Positions 17,229 through 24,596 of a DNA stretch of 37,662 nt are shown here, piece by piece; position 1 is the stretch's first letter; the number at the start of each line of letters is the position of its first letter. The stretch spans positions 1-37,662 of the forward strand of contig NZ_QJJU01000040.1 in the NCBI RefSeq assembly GCF_003201655.1, in the 5' to 3' direction. The stretch is from Mycolicibacterium moriokaense. Its GTDB lineage: Bacteria > Actinomycetota > Actinomycetes > Mycobacteriales > Mycobacteriaceae. Below the pieces are notes generated by a model. That model had not been told where the DNA came from and made no database searches. It worked only from the letters and a program-made list of their open reading frames with translations. Both the position numbers and the translations under genes were made by a program.

Positions 17229-18476
17229 GTGGAGTCAGGCGACGGCGCAGTCGAGTCGACGACGGTAGTGATCGCCGGCGGTGGCCCGGCCGGGATGATG
17301 GCCGGACTGCTGCTGGCGCGGGCGGGGATCGCCGTGACGGTCCTGGAGAAGCACGCCGATTTCCTGCGAGATTTCCGCGGGGACACGGTGCATGCGTCGA
17401 CGGTGGCGCTGCTGGATGAGCTCGGCCTTGGCGCGGAGTTTCGGGAACTGCCGCAAAGCAGGATGACCGGCCTGTTGCTGCCCGGCACGGATTCGCAGCG
17501 GGTGCCTGTCAATGTCTTCGCGGCGTTGCCCGCGCCGTACAACTACGTGGCGATGGTGCCGCAGTGGGACCTGTTGAACCTTCTCGCGGAGGCGGCCGGG
17601 CGGGAGCCGGGGTTCACGCTGCGCATGCGCACCGAGGCGACCGGCCTCATCCTCGCCGACGGCCGGGTGACCGGTGTGCGCTACCGCGGTCCCGACGGCG
17701 CCGGTGAGATCCACGCCGACCTGGCGCTGGCCTGCGACGGCCGGGCATCGGCGCTGCGCCGCGACAGCGGCCTGCCCGCGCGGGAATACCGGGTGCCGTT
17801 TGACATGTGGTGGTTCCGGCTGCCGCGACATCCCGACGAGGGCGGCGACGTCGCGGGCATTGCGCCGGCGTTCGGCCGCGGCGAGGCCCTGCTGGCGTTG
17901 ACCCGCGAGGGCTACTACCAGCTCGCCTACCCGATCCCCAAGGGATCCGACGCGTGCCGCCGCGCCGAAGGTGTCGAAGCGTTCCGCGCCCGAGTCGCCG
18001 CGTTGCGCCCGGACCTCGCTGACCGCGTCGAGACGATCGCCTCGATGGACGACGTGTACGTGCTCGACGTCCGGCTGGACCGGCTGCGGCGCTGGTACAC
18101 CGACGGGCTGTTGTGCCTCGGCGACGCCGCCCACGCGATGTCCCCGGTCGGCGGGGTTGGGATCAACCTCGCCATCCAAGATGCGGTCGCAGCCGCCCGG
18201 CTGCTCGCGGTGCCGCTTGCGGAAAATCGGCTGACCATCGCCGATCTGGCCCGCGTCCAGCAGCGCCGTCAGCGACCCACGGTGATCCTCCAGACGATGC
18301 AACGAACCCTGCATCTTGGCCTGAGCCCCCTGCTGTCGGGTCGAATTACGGTGCGCCCGCCCTGGGGCCTACTGCGCGCGGCGTCACGTGCACCGCAATG
18401 GATACTGCGGATACCCGCACGCCTGATCGCCGTTGGCCCCCGCCCGGAACATGCGCCGGCCTTCGCCCGACGCTGA
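17229..18476 (+). CDS. FAD-dependent monooxygenase (PHBH/UbiH-like)
   Basis: About 415 aa from GTG 17229. The N-terminal dinucleotide-binding motif VVIAGGGPAGMMAG is followed by the acidic strand end VTVLEK that binds the FAD ribose. The C-terminal FAD motif LCLGDAAHAMSPVGGVGIN places it in the class A flavoprotein aromatic hydroxylase group (NAD(P)H-dependent). The substrate is unknown. The frame is open from 17094 inside R6, but those residues have no family counterpart. Alternative starts are ATG 17154, or TTG 17142 with GAGGAGG at 17128-17134; the start is the least certain part. It stands alone between R6 and R7, and does not look linked to the cyclases by function. Confidence 0.85.
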   Translation: MESGDGAVESTTVVIAGGGPAGMMAGLLLARAGIAVTVLEKHADFLRDFRGDTVHASTVALLDELGLGAEFRELPQSRMTGLLLPGTDSQRVPVNVFAALPAPYNYVAMVPQWDLLNLLAEAAGREPGFTLRMRTEATGLILADGRVTGVRYRGPDGAGEIHADLALACDGRASALRRDSGLPAREYRVPFDMWWFRLPRHPDEGGDVAGIAPAFGRGEALLALTREGYYQLAYPIPKGSDACRRAEGVEAFRARVAALRPDLADRVETIASMDDVYVLDVRLDRLRRWYTDGLLCLGDAAHAMSPVGGVGINLAIQDAVAAARLLAVPLAENRLTIADLARVQQRRQRPTVILQTMQRTLHLGLSPLLSGRITVRPPWGLLRAASRAPQWILRIPARLIAVGPRPEHAPAFARR

Positions 18477-18580
18477 ATCGCCCGGGCAGACCATCTGCCG
18501 GTCAGTTTACGGGCGGCACGCCAGATGCGTTTCCTGATCCGCATACGTCGCCGCGTCAGCGATAAATGTTGCGCTGCAGT

Positions 18581-18616
18581 AATATTCGCAATAGTTTAAC
18601 TGGTAATGGTGCGTGC
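18581..18616 (+). repeat. Array repeat R7, right arm missing
   Basis: The left flank (GATAAATGTTGCGCTGCA), a degenerate left arm (AATATTCGC), ATAGTTTAA and the core CTGGTAATGGTGCGTG are present. After GCGTG the sequence leaves the family and no GGTGCGAGTT is found. It is either a decayed copy or a recombination breakpoint. It separates the monooxygenase and the propeller protein. Confidence 0.7.
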
Positions 18617-18778
18617 CGCTGCGCCCATTGCGCGCGTCGGCCGGCGTTGCCAATGCGACAAGGCTGGGGAACACAAACAGGCCTCAGCAGTGCGTCGGCA
18701 GACAGCCTTGCTTTTGGCCGCGGATTGCCGGACCGAGTCAGCTACCGTTTTCATACATCGGCCAAATCGATCCGCGCG

Positions 18779-18784
18779 TATGCT
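18779..18784 (+). promoter_or_regulatory. Predicted leaderless -10 of the propeller protein gene
   Basis: TATGCT matches TANNNT and lies 6 nt before ATG 18791. No Shine-Dalgarno sequence is present. This supports the internal ATG over the earlier ATG at 18566, which falls at the edge of R7. Confidence 0.45.
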
Positions 18785-18790
18785 CGGCAA

Positions 18791-20386
18791 ATGGGTGTGC
18801 CGCCGAACCCGGGTAGCGGTCGACTCGCGAATTTTCACCATTGGGTCCAGACACATAATGCCGTTGTCGTAATCCCCGTCCTGGTAACAATCACTCTTGG
18901 CCTACTCGTGAACGCGATCGCTTTAGGGGCAGGGTCCGGCGATTCCATCACTAATGGCTTCAAGATCACCATTGTTTTCCTTGGGATACTTGCCATACCG
19001 GCTCTGTGGATCTGCTATTCCCTCGTTTATCGCGGACGCTTGTCGAAGGTTCCTGCATGTCTTGTACTCACCATATTGCTGATCATCTCTCCAGTCCTGG
19101 TGTGGGGAGTGGGCCTCTATAGCAAGAATGCGTCTGCCGGCGGCACCTCCACGGCACAGCCTCCCTCTACCAAACCGCCACCGCCGCCAACGCCTCCAAC
19201 GGAGGGCTGGCAGTGGTGGCACCATTTGTCACTCGACCAGAAGGTTTTTGACAACCAGAATCGCCAGCTATCCGTGGCGCTTCGAGGTCCAGACGAGATC
19301 GATGTTTTCGCAATTGATGACGCCGGCCAGGTGTGGGACGCCTGGGGGAAAGGTGAAAACTGGCGCTGGGACAAACTGCCCACCAATGTGAAATTCGGAC
19401 ACGGAGCGCGCCAAGTCACTGCGGTGTCGAGAAAGACGAAAACGGATCCCGTGCAGGACACACTGGACGTCTTCGCGATCGGTGACAACGGCCAGGTGTG
19501 GAGAACCCTGCTCGATGGGCGCCATTGGGGCGACTGGGCACCGCTTCCAGCCGCCTCGGTGACGTTCGATACGACTGCCCAAAGCGTGGCGGCGGTGTCG
19601 CGGGCACCGGGCAAACTCGACTTGTTTGTGATGGGTACGGACGGCCAGGTTTGGGGCAACTACTGGGAAGAAGGGGAGAATAGCGACTCCTGGGCCACGT
19701 GGTTCCCCATCCCCGGGGGGGAAGGCTTTTTCGCTCCAGATCAGCATGTGGGTGCGGTAGCCCGATCGCCGAATAACCTCGATCTATTTGTCGTTCGGGG
19801 CGGTGAGCTGTGGAGCACCTACTGGTATCTGGCTGCCAACGTCTGGGCTGGCTGGCAGCCGCAGCGCGCCGTCGCACCGTGGGAGCCGAGCGGTCACGGT
19901 CCCCACGTCCAAGATAATCAGCGTGTAGCGGCAATATCGAAATCAATTGCCCAGTATGGGCAAAACAACGCCGGTAGCGGCGACCAGCACGCCCAAATTA
20001 CCTCCGGTTTTGACGTCTTCGCGATCGACACCGATGGCTGGGTCTGGAGCAACTTCTGGGCCGAGGGTTACAACGACAATTGGTCCGGCTGGTTCAAGCT
20101 AGGCAACCTACCTCTTGACAAGGCCCAGCAGGTAGCTGCGGTCGCGCGCTCCCTACAGAATGTCGATGTGTTCGGGCTCGGCGCGGACAAGCGGTTGTTG
20201 ATGACTTACTGGACTGGTGGCACGGTGTGGCACCCGTGGGCTCCTCCGAACAACGTTGGCACCGAGCAATTTTCGCCCCTACAGACGATCGCTGCGGTTT
20301 CAGCGTCGCCAAGCGCACTCGACTTGTTCGCCATCGGCAACGACGGTCTGCTCTGGACCGCATTCTGGCAGGCGCCTAAGCGCTGA
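18791..20386 (+). CDS. Membrane-anchored seven-bladed propeller (PLL/DUF346-like) protein
   Basis: About 531 aa. Three hydrophobic segments (about residues 23-46, 57-80 and 86-110) are followed by a Pro/Thr-rich linker (PPSTKPPPPPTPPT) and a repeat domain. Seven repeats of about 45 residues can be counted, each with a pattern like VAAVSR...LDLFAIGxDGQVW...W..W. This matches PLL-type lectins and DUF346 proteins, which form seven-bladed beta-propellers, some binding fucose or related sugars. I infer three membrane helices and a propeller outside the cell, perhaps a glycan-binding or surface protein. Sugar binding is not shown by the sequence. The ATG is chosen from the leaderless -10. It lies alone between R7 and R8. 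Confidence 0.8.
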   Translation: MGVPPNPGSGRLANFHHWVQTHNAVVVIPVLVTITLGLLVNAIALGAGSGDSITNGFKITIVFLGILAIPALWICYSLVYRGRLSKVPACLVLTILLIISPVLVWGVGLYSKNASAGGTSTAQPPSTKPPPPPTPPTEGWQWWHHLSLDQKVFDNQNRQLSVALRGPDEIDVFAIDDAGQVWDAWGKGENWRWDKLPTNVKFGHGARQVTAVSRKTKTDPVQDTLDVFAIGDNGQVWRTLLDGRHWGDWAPLPAASVTFDTTAQSVAAVSRAPGKLDLFVMGTDGQVWGNYWEEGENSDSWATWFPIPGGEGFFAPDQHVGAVARSPNNLDLFVVRGGELWSTYWYLAANVWAGWQPQRAVAPWEPSGHGPHVQDNQRVAAISKSIAQYGQNNAGSGDQHAQITSGFDVFAIDTDGWVWSNFWAEGYNDNWSGWFKLGNLPLDKAQQVAAVARSLQNVDVFGLGADKRLLMTYWTGGTVWHPWAPPNNVGTEQFSPLQTIAAVSASPSALDLFAIGNDGLLWTAFWQAPKR

Positions 20387-20826
20387 GAGACGGGACGGTG
20401 CCTTTCTAATGAGTTCGTCGAGGCCGATCCCGCCGCGCTCCCACCCGGGACCCGCCGCGTCCTTTGCCCAGACGGTGCACGAAACCCGTTGGCGAATGAG
20501 TACCTGAGATCAGGGCCGCTGACATTATCAGATCAGCCAACCATCAAGGGTTGCAAGCACTTTCATTTAATGCAACTCGCAGTAGTTATCTGGTAAGGGT
20601 GCGTGTTCGAGAGGTGCGAGTTACTTCACATTGGGGGGGCTTCGCCGACATCGGCGACGAAGATCGCTCCGACCTGTGAGCGGGGCCTGTGGATGCGTCG
20701 GGTTGGAGGCACCCGGGCTCCATGTCGCAATTAGCGCGGCGACGGCGATCGACCTGTAGACGGCGTAGAGGACTTTGCTGGATGCGGGGATGGATGATGC
20801 TTGGCCGGGCTTTCTATGAGACCAAA
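20387..20826. other. Intergenic region holding R8
   Basis: No convincing gene. It contains R8 with its unusual left flank, a run of seven G residues at about 20633-20639 and the upstream region of LipJ-like 3. Similarity with the other LipJ-like upstream regions starts only about 35 bp before the gene. Confidence 0.5.
20574..20622 (+). repeat. 49-bp array repeat R8
   Basis: AACTCGC, AGTAGTTAT, CTGGTAAGGGTGCGTG, TTCGAGAGGTGCGAGTT. Its left flank differs from most copies: 20544-20573 (AAGGGTTGCAAGC then TTTCATTTAATGC) matches the flank of R13 in nearly every position. Confidence 0.9.
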
Positions 20827-20851
20827 TTCGACCCGCTCCCCGGCTTAGACT
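20827..20851 (+). promoter_or_regulatory. Leaderless promoter of LipJ-like gene 3
   Basis: TTCGAC (20827-20832), 13 nt, TAGACT (20846-20851), then 6 nt to ATG 20858. Almost identical to the other two LipJ-like promoters. Confidence 0.6.
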
Positions 20852-20857
20852 TCTGCA

Positions 20858-22177
20858 ATGTTCTCGGAGACGCGCTATGCCCGCAACGGGGACTTGCACG
20901 TCGCCTATCGCACATCACCCAAAGGTCGTCGCGACATTGTGTTCGTCTCTCACTGGATCACGAACTGCGAGGTCTTTCCGGAGCTGCCGTCGATCCAGGG
21001 CTGGGTCGAGGCGATGACATCGCTGGGGCGGCTGATCATTTTCGACCAGCCGGGCAGCGGAGCGTCCGATCCGGTCACGCCCGGCGCGCTGCCGAACTTG
21101 GAGCAATGGGCCGACAGCATCACCGCGGTGCTTGACGATCTCGGGAGTCCTGAAGCGGTCATACTCCCGACCGCCACCGCGTTCGCGCCAGCGGCGCTGT
21201 TTGCAGCGACACATCCGTCGCGGACAATAGCTCTGGTCGCACTCGAGGGCTACGCGGATCCGCTTAACAATCGCACCGGAGGAACGGCACTCGAGGAAGG
21301 CACCGCTGCCTTCCTTGCCATGTGGGGGACGGGCGAGTCCCATCATGTGATCAATCCGGACATGCCGTGGAACGAGGAAATCCGGGCAGCGTGGGCGCGA
21401 TTGGATCGCCTGACGTCGACACCAAACACCCTCGCCCACATGCAGCCGCTCTGGGCCCAGTTGGACGTGCGGGCCGTCCTGCCGACAATTCGCGTGCCAA
21501 CCCTTGTCCTCCAGCACACCGGCGACCAGTTCATTGTGCCGGCGCAGGGTAGGTACGTCGCCGACCACATACCGGGAGCGACGTACGTCGAGCTGCCGGG
21601 CCGCAACATGTACCACTTCGTCGAGCCTTGGCGGGACTCGTTCCAGGCGATCGCCCAATTCCTCACCGGCCAGCAGGCGAACGTGGCGGACGACCGGGTC
21701 CTGGCCACGGTGTTGTTCACCGACGTCGTGGACTCGACGCGCAAGGCGGCGGAGATCGGCGACCGCGACTGGCATGCGCTGCTCGACGCACACGACGCCA
21801 TCGTGCGGTCGCAGCTGTCTCGTTTTCGAGGCCGCGAAGTAAACACATCGGGCGACGGTTTTCTCGCGATGTTCGACGGCCCTCAGCGAGGGATCCGCTG
21901 CGCGATGGCGATCCGCGATGCGGTGCGGTCGCTGGGCATCGAGGTGCGCGCCGGGTTGCACACCGGCGAGTGCGAGGTCCGCGGCGACGACATCGGTGGC
22001 CTCGCGGTGCACATCGGCGCGCGCGTGAGCGCACTAGCAGGACCAAACGATGTGCTGGTGTCCAGCACGTTGCGCGACCTCGTGATCGGCTCGGGTCTCC
22101 AGTTCGAGGACCGCGGCGCGCACGAACTGAAAGGCGTGCCCGGTGAATGGCGGCTGTTCGCGGTCGCCTCTTCGTAA
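20858..22177 (+). CDS. LipJ-like alpha/beta hydrolase-fold / class III cyclase fusion, copy 3
   Basis: 439 aa, same two-domain plan as copies 1 and 2. The hydrolase-fold acid (LQHTGD) and His (MYHFVEP) are present, but the nucleophile position (106, in LPTATAFAP) is Ala, so this domain is predicted to be non-hydrolytic. The cyclase domain has LFTDVVDST, VNTSGDGFLAMF and VHIGARV, which is closest to the LipJ pattern with Asn at the purine-specifying site and both metal Asp residues. The ATG is at +1 of the shared leaderless promoter. It lies between R8 and R9, and the downstream hydrolase starts about 190 bp on. Confidence 0.87.
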   Translation: MFSETRYARNGDLHVAYRTSPKGRRDIVFVSHWITNCEVFPELPSIQGWVEAMTSLGRLIIFDQPGSGASDPVTPGALPNLEQWADSITAVLDDLGSPEAVILPTATAFAPAALFAATHPSRTIALVALEGYADPLNNRTGGTALEEGTAAFLAMWGTGESHHVINPDMPWNEEIRAAWARLDRLTSTPNTLAHMQPLWAQLDVRAVLPTIRVPTLVLQHTGDQFIVPAQGRYVADHIPGATYVELPGRNMYHFVEPWRDSFQAIAQFLTGQQANVADDRVLATVLFTDVVDSTRKAAEIGDRDWHALLDAHDAIVRSQLSRFRGREVNTSGDGFLAMFDGPQRGIRCAMAIRDAVRSLGIEVRAGLHTGECEVRGDDIGGLAVHIGARVSALAGPNDVLVSSTLRDLVIGSGLQFEDRGAHELKGVPGEWRLFAVASS

Positions 22178-22210
22178 GGAAGAGACCCGAAAGCAGTTAT
22201 GCCGCAATGC

Positions 22211-22259
22211 AACTCGCTACCTTTAACTGGTGACGGTGCGTGTTTAAGAGGTGCGAGTT
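22211..22259 (+). repeat. 49-bp array repeat R9
   Basis: TACCTTTA subtype after LipJ-like 3: AACTCGC, TACCTTTAA, CTGGTGACGGTGCGTG, TTTAAGAGGTGCGAGTT. The right flank 22262-22284 matches that of R2 with two changes. Confidence 0.9.
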
Positions 22260-22365
22260 GGTCGGCGGCCCCGCCGGGGAGTGGCTCCTGGGTAGGAATG
22301 ACCAGTTTGACTACTTCCTTGGGCCACGGTTCGAAGCGTTCCAACGACTTCCCGCCTGGTCGGGG

Positions 22366-23166
22366 ATGGTGTCAGACTTCCTCATGGCCTCCGACAAGAC
22401 GGCGTTGGTGCTCCTGCACGGCGGGGCTGCGTCCGGCAGGGCATGGCAAGACGTCGTACCGGTCGTTTCGAGATATCACCAGGTGTATGCGCCGACGGCC
22501 CCTGGCCACCGGGGCGGACCCCCAGTGCGGCGGCGGCCAGCGACCGCGGCGGATCTCGTTGACTGGGCGGAGCGCTACCTCGACGAGCAAGGACTTCAAC
22601 GCCCTCATCTGGTCGGCCATTCGATGGGCGGCTATTTGGCGATCGAATTGGCTCGGCGCGGCCGGGCAGCGACAGTGTGTGCGTTTGCGCCAGGTGGCTT
22701 CTGGGCGTCGGGTGACGGGCTGCGGGCAAGGACGCTCTCACGAGCGCTGGGAGGCGCCGGAATCGCTCGCCTGATGCGACCCATCATGCCGCTGGTGTCG
22801 AAGTCGCCGAGGGTCCGCCGGCTTATGTTCCAGGAGGGCGCGTGCCATGGCGAGCGGATAAGCGCGCAGCGGGGTGTTGAGATTTTGGACGACTTCCTCG
22901 GATGCACGGTCGCCAACGAAGTTTTCTCAACCGACGAGGAGCAGATTGCACCTTTGGACCCGTTGCCGTGCCCCGTCACGGTGGCATGGTCGGAGAAGGA
23001 CGAAATTGTTCCCGTCACGTCCTACGGCCCTAATGCGCGTGCGCGCCTGCCGCAGGCGACGTTCGTAACTCTGCCTGATGTTGGGCACGACCCAATGATG
23101 GACGATCCCGAACTAGTCGCACGGACGATTCTGAGCGTGACGACAGCGGACGCACCCCAGGTGTAA
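22366..23166 (+). CDS. Alpha/beta hydrolase
   Basis: About 266 aa. Serine hydrolase of the alpha/beta fold: VLLHGGAASGRAW, elbow VGHSMGGYLAIELA, acid in WSEKDEIVP and His in PDVGHDPMMDD, so the triad looks intact. The substrate is unknown. The frame is open back into R9 (22240), but residues encoded by the repeat have no family counterpart. ATG 22366 and ATG 22384 are both plausible; the latter lies 5 nt after CAGACT and could be leaderless. It lies between R9 and R10. The intact active site contrasts with the degenerate LipJ-like neighbour. Confidence 0.82.
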   Translation: MVSDFLMASDKTALVLLHGGAASGRAWQDVVPVVSRYHQVYAPTAPGHRGGPPVRRRPATAADLVDWAERYLDEQGLQRPHLVGHSMGGYLAIELARRGRAATVCAFAPGGFWASGDGLRARTLSRALGGAGIARLMRPIMPLVSKSPRVRRLMFQEGACHGERISAQRGVEILDDFLGCTVANEVFSTDEEQIAPLDPLPCPVTVAWSEKDEIVPVTSYGPNARARLPQATFVTLPDVGHDPMMDDPELVARTILSVTTADAPQV

Positions 23167-23223
23167 CGCCGCAACAACAGTGGCGACCAACAGACTTCTG
23201 CGAAATCACCTGTACGGCAACAT

Positions 23224-23272
23224 AACTCGCTACCTTTAACTGGTAACGGTGCGTGCTCAAGAGGTGCGAGTT
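23224..23272 (+). repeat. 49-bp array repeat R10
   Basis: TACCTTTA subtype: AACTCGC, TACCTTTAA, CTGGTAACGGTGCGTG, CTCAAGAGGTGCGAGTT. This is close to the family consensus and has the best inner pairing (ACCTTT against AAGAGGT). The left flank is GAAATCACCTGTACGGCAA. Confidence 0.92.
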
Positions 23273-23464
23273 GGCAGGTGTCAACGGTGACTAAGGCGGG
23301 CCTCTGGCGACGCGTCAACAGGGGCCCCGTTCCTAGAACGAACTGGGTAACGATCAGAGAACTGTTGACTGGTTCTACGCTGCTCAACAGCCGTGGACAG
23401 TGCCGCCCGATGAGGTGCGAACGTGGTGCTTCAGCAAATTCGCAGACTTCGGCTGGGCCTGGGC
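23273..23464. other. Upstream region of the Ddn-like gene
   Basis: No gene recognised. The frame of the downstream gene is open through it, but the translated residues do not look like the family. Confidence 0.4.
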
Positions 23465-23470
23465 TATACC
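23465..23470 (+). promoter_or_regulatory. Predicted leaderless -10 of the Ddn-like gene
   Basis: TATACC lies 8 nt before ATG 23479, within the range for a leaderless start. No -35 is convincing. Confidence 0.35.
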
Positions 23471-23478
23471 GTTCAGGG

Positions 23479-23961
23479 ATGCCCCTGCGCTACGTCGATC
23501 CGAACAAGAAACGTGGCCCCATCTACCGGGCAAACGTGCGATTCGGGCGCACCCGCGCGGGACTGTTCCTCGGGCGTCATTTTTCGCCCCGCGTTGACCC
23601 ATGGGTGTCCGGGCTGACCAATGGTCGCGGTTTCGGTCCGGTCGTCAACGCCCCGCTGATCACCACCGGCGCGAAATCGGGCCAGCCCCGACAGGTGTTC
23701 GTCGCGTACTTTCACGATGGGCGCGACCCGATTGTGATTGCGTCCAACTACGGCGGGCAGAAACATCCTCAGTGGTACTACAACCTGAAAGCGCATCCCG
23801 ACTGCGAATTCGGCGGCGAGCGATTTCAGGCAACCCACGTCACCGACCCGGACGAATACGCGCGGCTGTATGGGCTTGCGGAGAAGGTTTTCGCGGGATA
23901 CACCGACTACCGGGCGCGGGTAGGCCGGCAGATCCCCATCTTCCGGCTCAAGCCAGGCTAG
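23479..23961 (+). CDS. Deazaflavin (F420)-dependent nitroreductase family protein
   Basis: 160 aa. The central part, with NAPLITTGAKSGQPRQVFV, AYFHDGRDPIVIASNYGG and HPQWYYNLKAHPDCEF, is typical of the Ddn/DUF385 split-barrel family, abundant in mycobacteria, whose characterised members use reduced F420 (Ddn activates nitroimidazoles and reduces quinones). The substrate here is unknown. Length matches the family from ATG 23479; the longer open frame from 23278 adds residues with no counterpart. It is the shortest cassette in the array, alone between R10 and R11. Confidence 0.85.
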   Translation: MPLRYVDPNKKRGPIYRANVRFGRTRAGLFLGRHFSPRVDPWVSGLTNGRGFGPVVNAPLITTGAKSGQPRQVFVAYFHDGRDPIVIASNYGGQKHPQWYYNLKAHPDCEFGGERFQATHVTDPDEYARLYGLAEKVFAGYTDYRARVGRQIPIFRLKPG

Positions 23962-24037
23962 AGCAATCTTCGGCGACTCATCGCTGACGACTCCTCGCCT
24001 CGGCCGTTGATCTCTGAAATATCTTGTAGCCCAACAT

Positions 24038-24086
24038 AACTCGCAACGGTTAACTGGTAACGGTGCGTGTTCAACAGGTGCGAGTT
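24038..24086 (+). repeat. 49-bp array repeat R11
   Basis: AACTCGC, AACGGTTAA, CTGGTAACGGTGCGTG, TTCAACAGGTGCGAGTT. The left flank GAAATATCTTGTAGCCCAA fits the family. It is followed after 4 bp by GTACGGGTGTGGT, also found after R5. Confidence 0.92.
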
Positions 24087-24583
24087 CTACGTACGGGTGT
24101 GGTGATCGGGCGGGCTGACGGCCGGCTGTTCGATGCGCAGGATTCGTGGTCCGGGGGGCCAGTGCGACCGGGCGTTTGCCATTTCATGCGACGGAGCGGG
24201 AGGCTGAGGCGGTTGCGTGGGCGTTGGCGCCGGACACGCGAAGAACACTTTGTTCAGCTGTTTGCACGACACCGAACCTCGACCCAGCCGCTGCCGGGCC
24301 GCGGCCTTGAGCGCCTCGAACTCCGACTTGTCGCTGGCCGATCTTATGTGCTCGATGCTGCGAGAACCCCGCCGTGACAACCACACGGCCTACACCGCCG
24401 TGGCCCCCGAACTGGTCTTCACGGTACGCACGTACGCCACCACCGCACCTTACGAGCCCTGGCTAGTCTCAAGTTCCCCGAAGCACAGCAGTAGTTGCCG
24501 ATACCACTTTCCGATATGAATCTGCGGGGTGAGTGGCGGGCGATATACGGGTTTTCACTGATGTTTGTGGCTGCTCGCCGCTT
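24087..24583. other. Intergenic region with a possible gene remnant
   Basis: About 500 bp before the LuxR-type regulator. A minus-strand frame (24087-24386) encodes FEALKAAARQRLG, a cysteine pair and a Pro/Gln-rich tail; it could be a small protein or remnant, but lacks a clear start signal and I do not recognise it. Confidence 0.35.
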
Positions 24584-24589
24584 CATTCT
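24584..24589 (+). promoter_or_regulatory. Predicted leaderless -10 of the LuxR-type cyclase regulator
   Basis: CATTCT lies 7 nt before ATG 24597 and is the same hexamer as used by NB-ARC cyclase 2. Confidence 0.4.
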
Positions 24590-24596
24590 CGCTAGC

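Noticed and set aside
17235..18314. Long minus-strand frame opposite the monooxygenase
   Set aside because: A shadow of a high-GC gene; the + strand has clear FAD motifs.
17094..22365. Starts inside repeats for the monooxygenase (17094), propeller protein (18566) and hydrolase (22240)
   Set aside because: The repeat encodes similar N-terminal residues (such as RCEFL or RCELV) in front of unrelated proteins, so these codons most likely reflect the repeat and not the gene.
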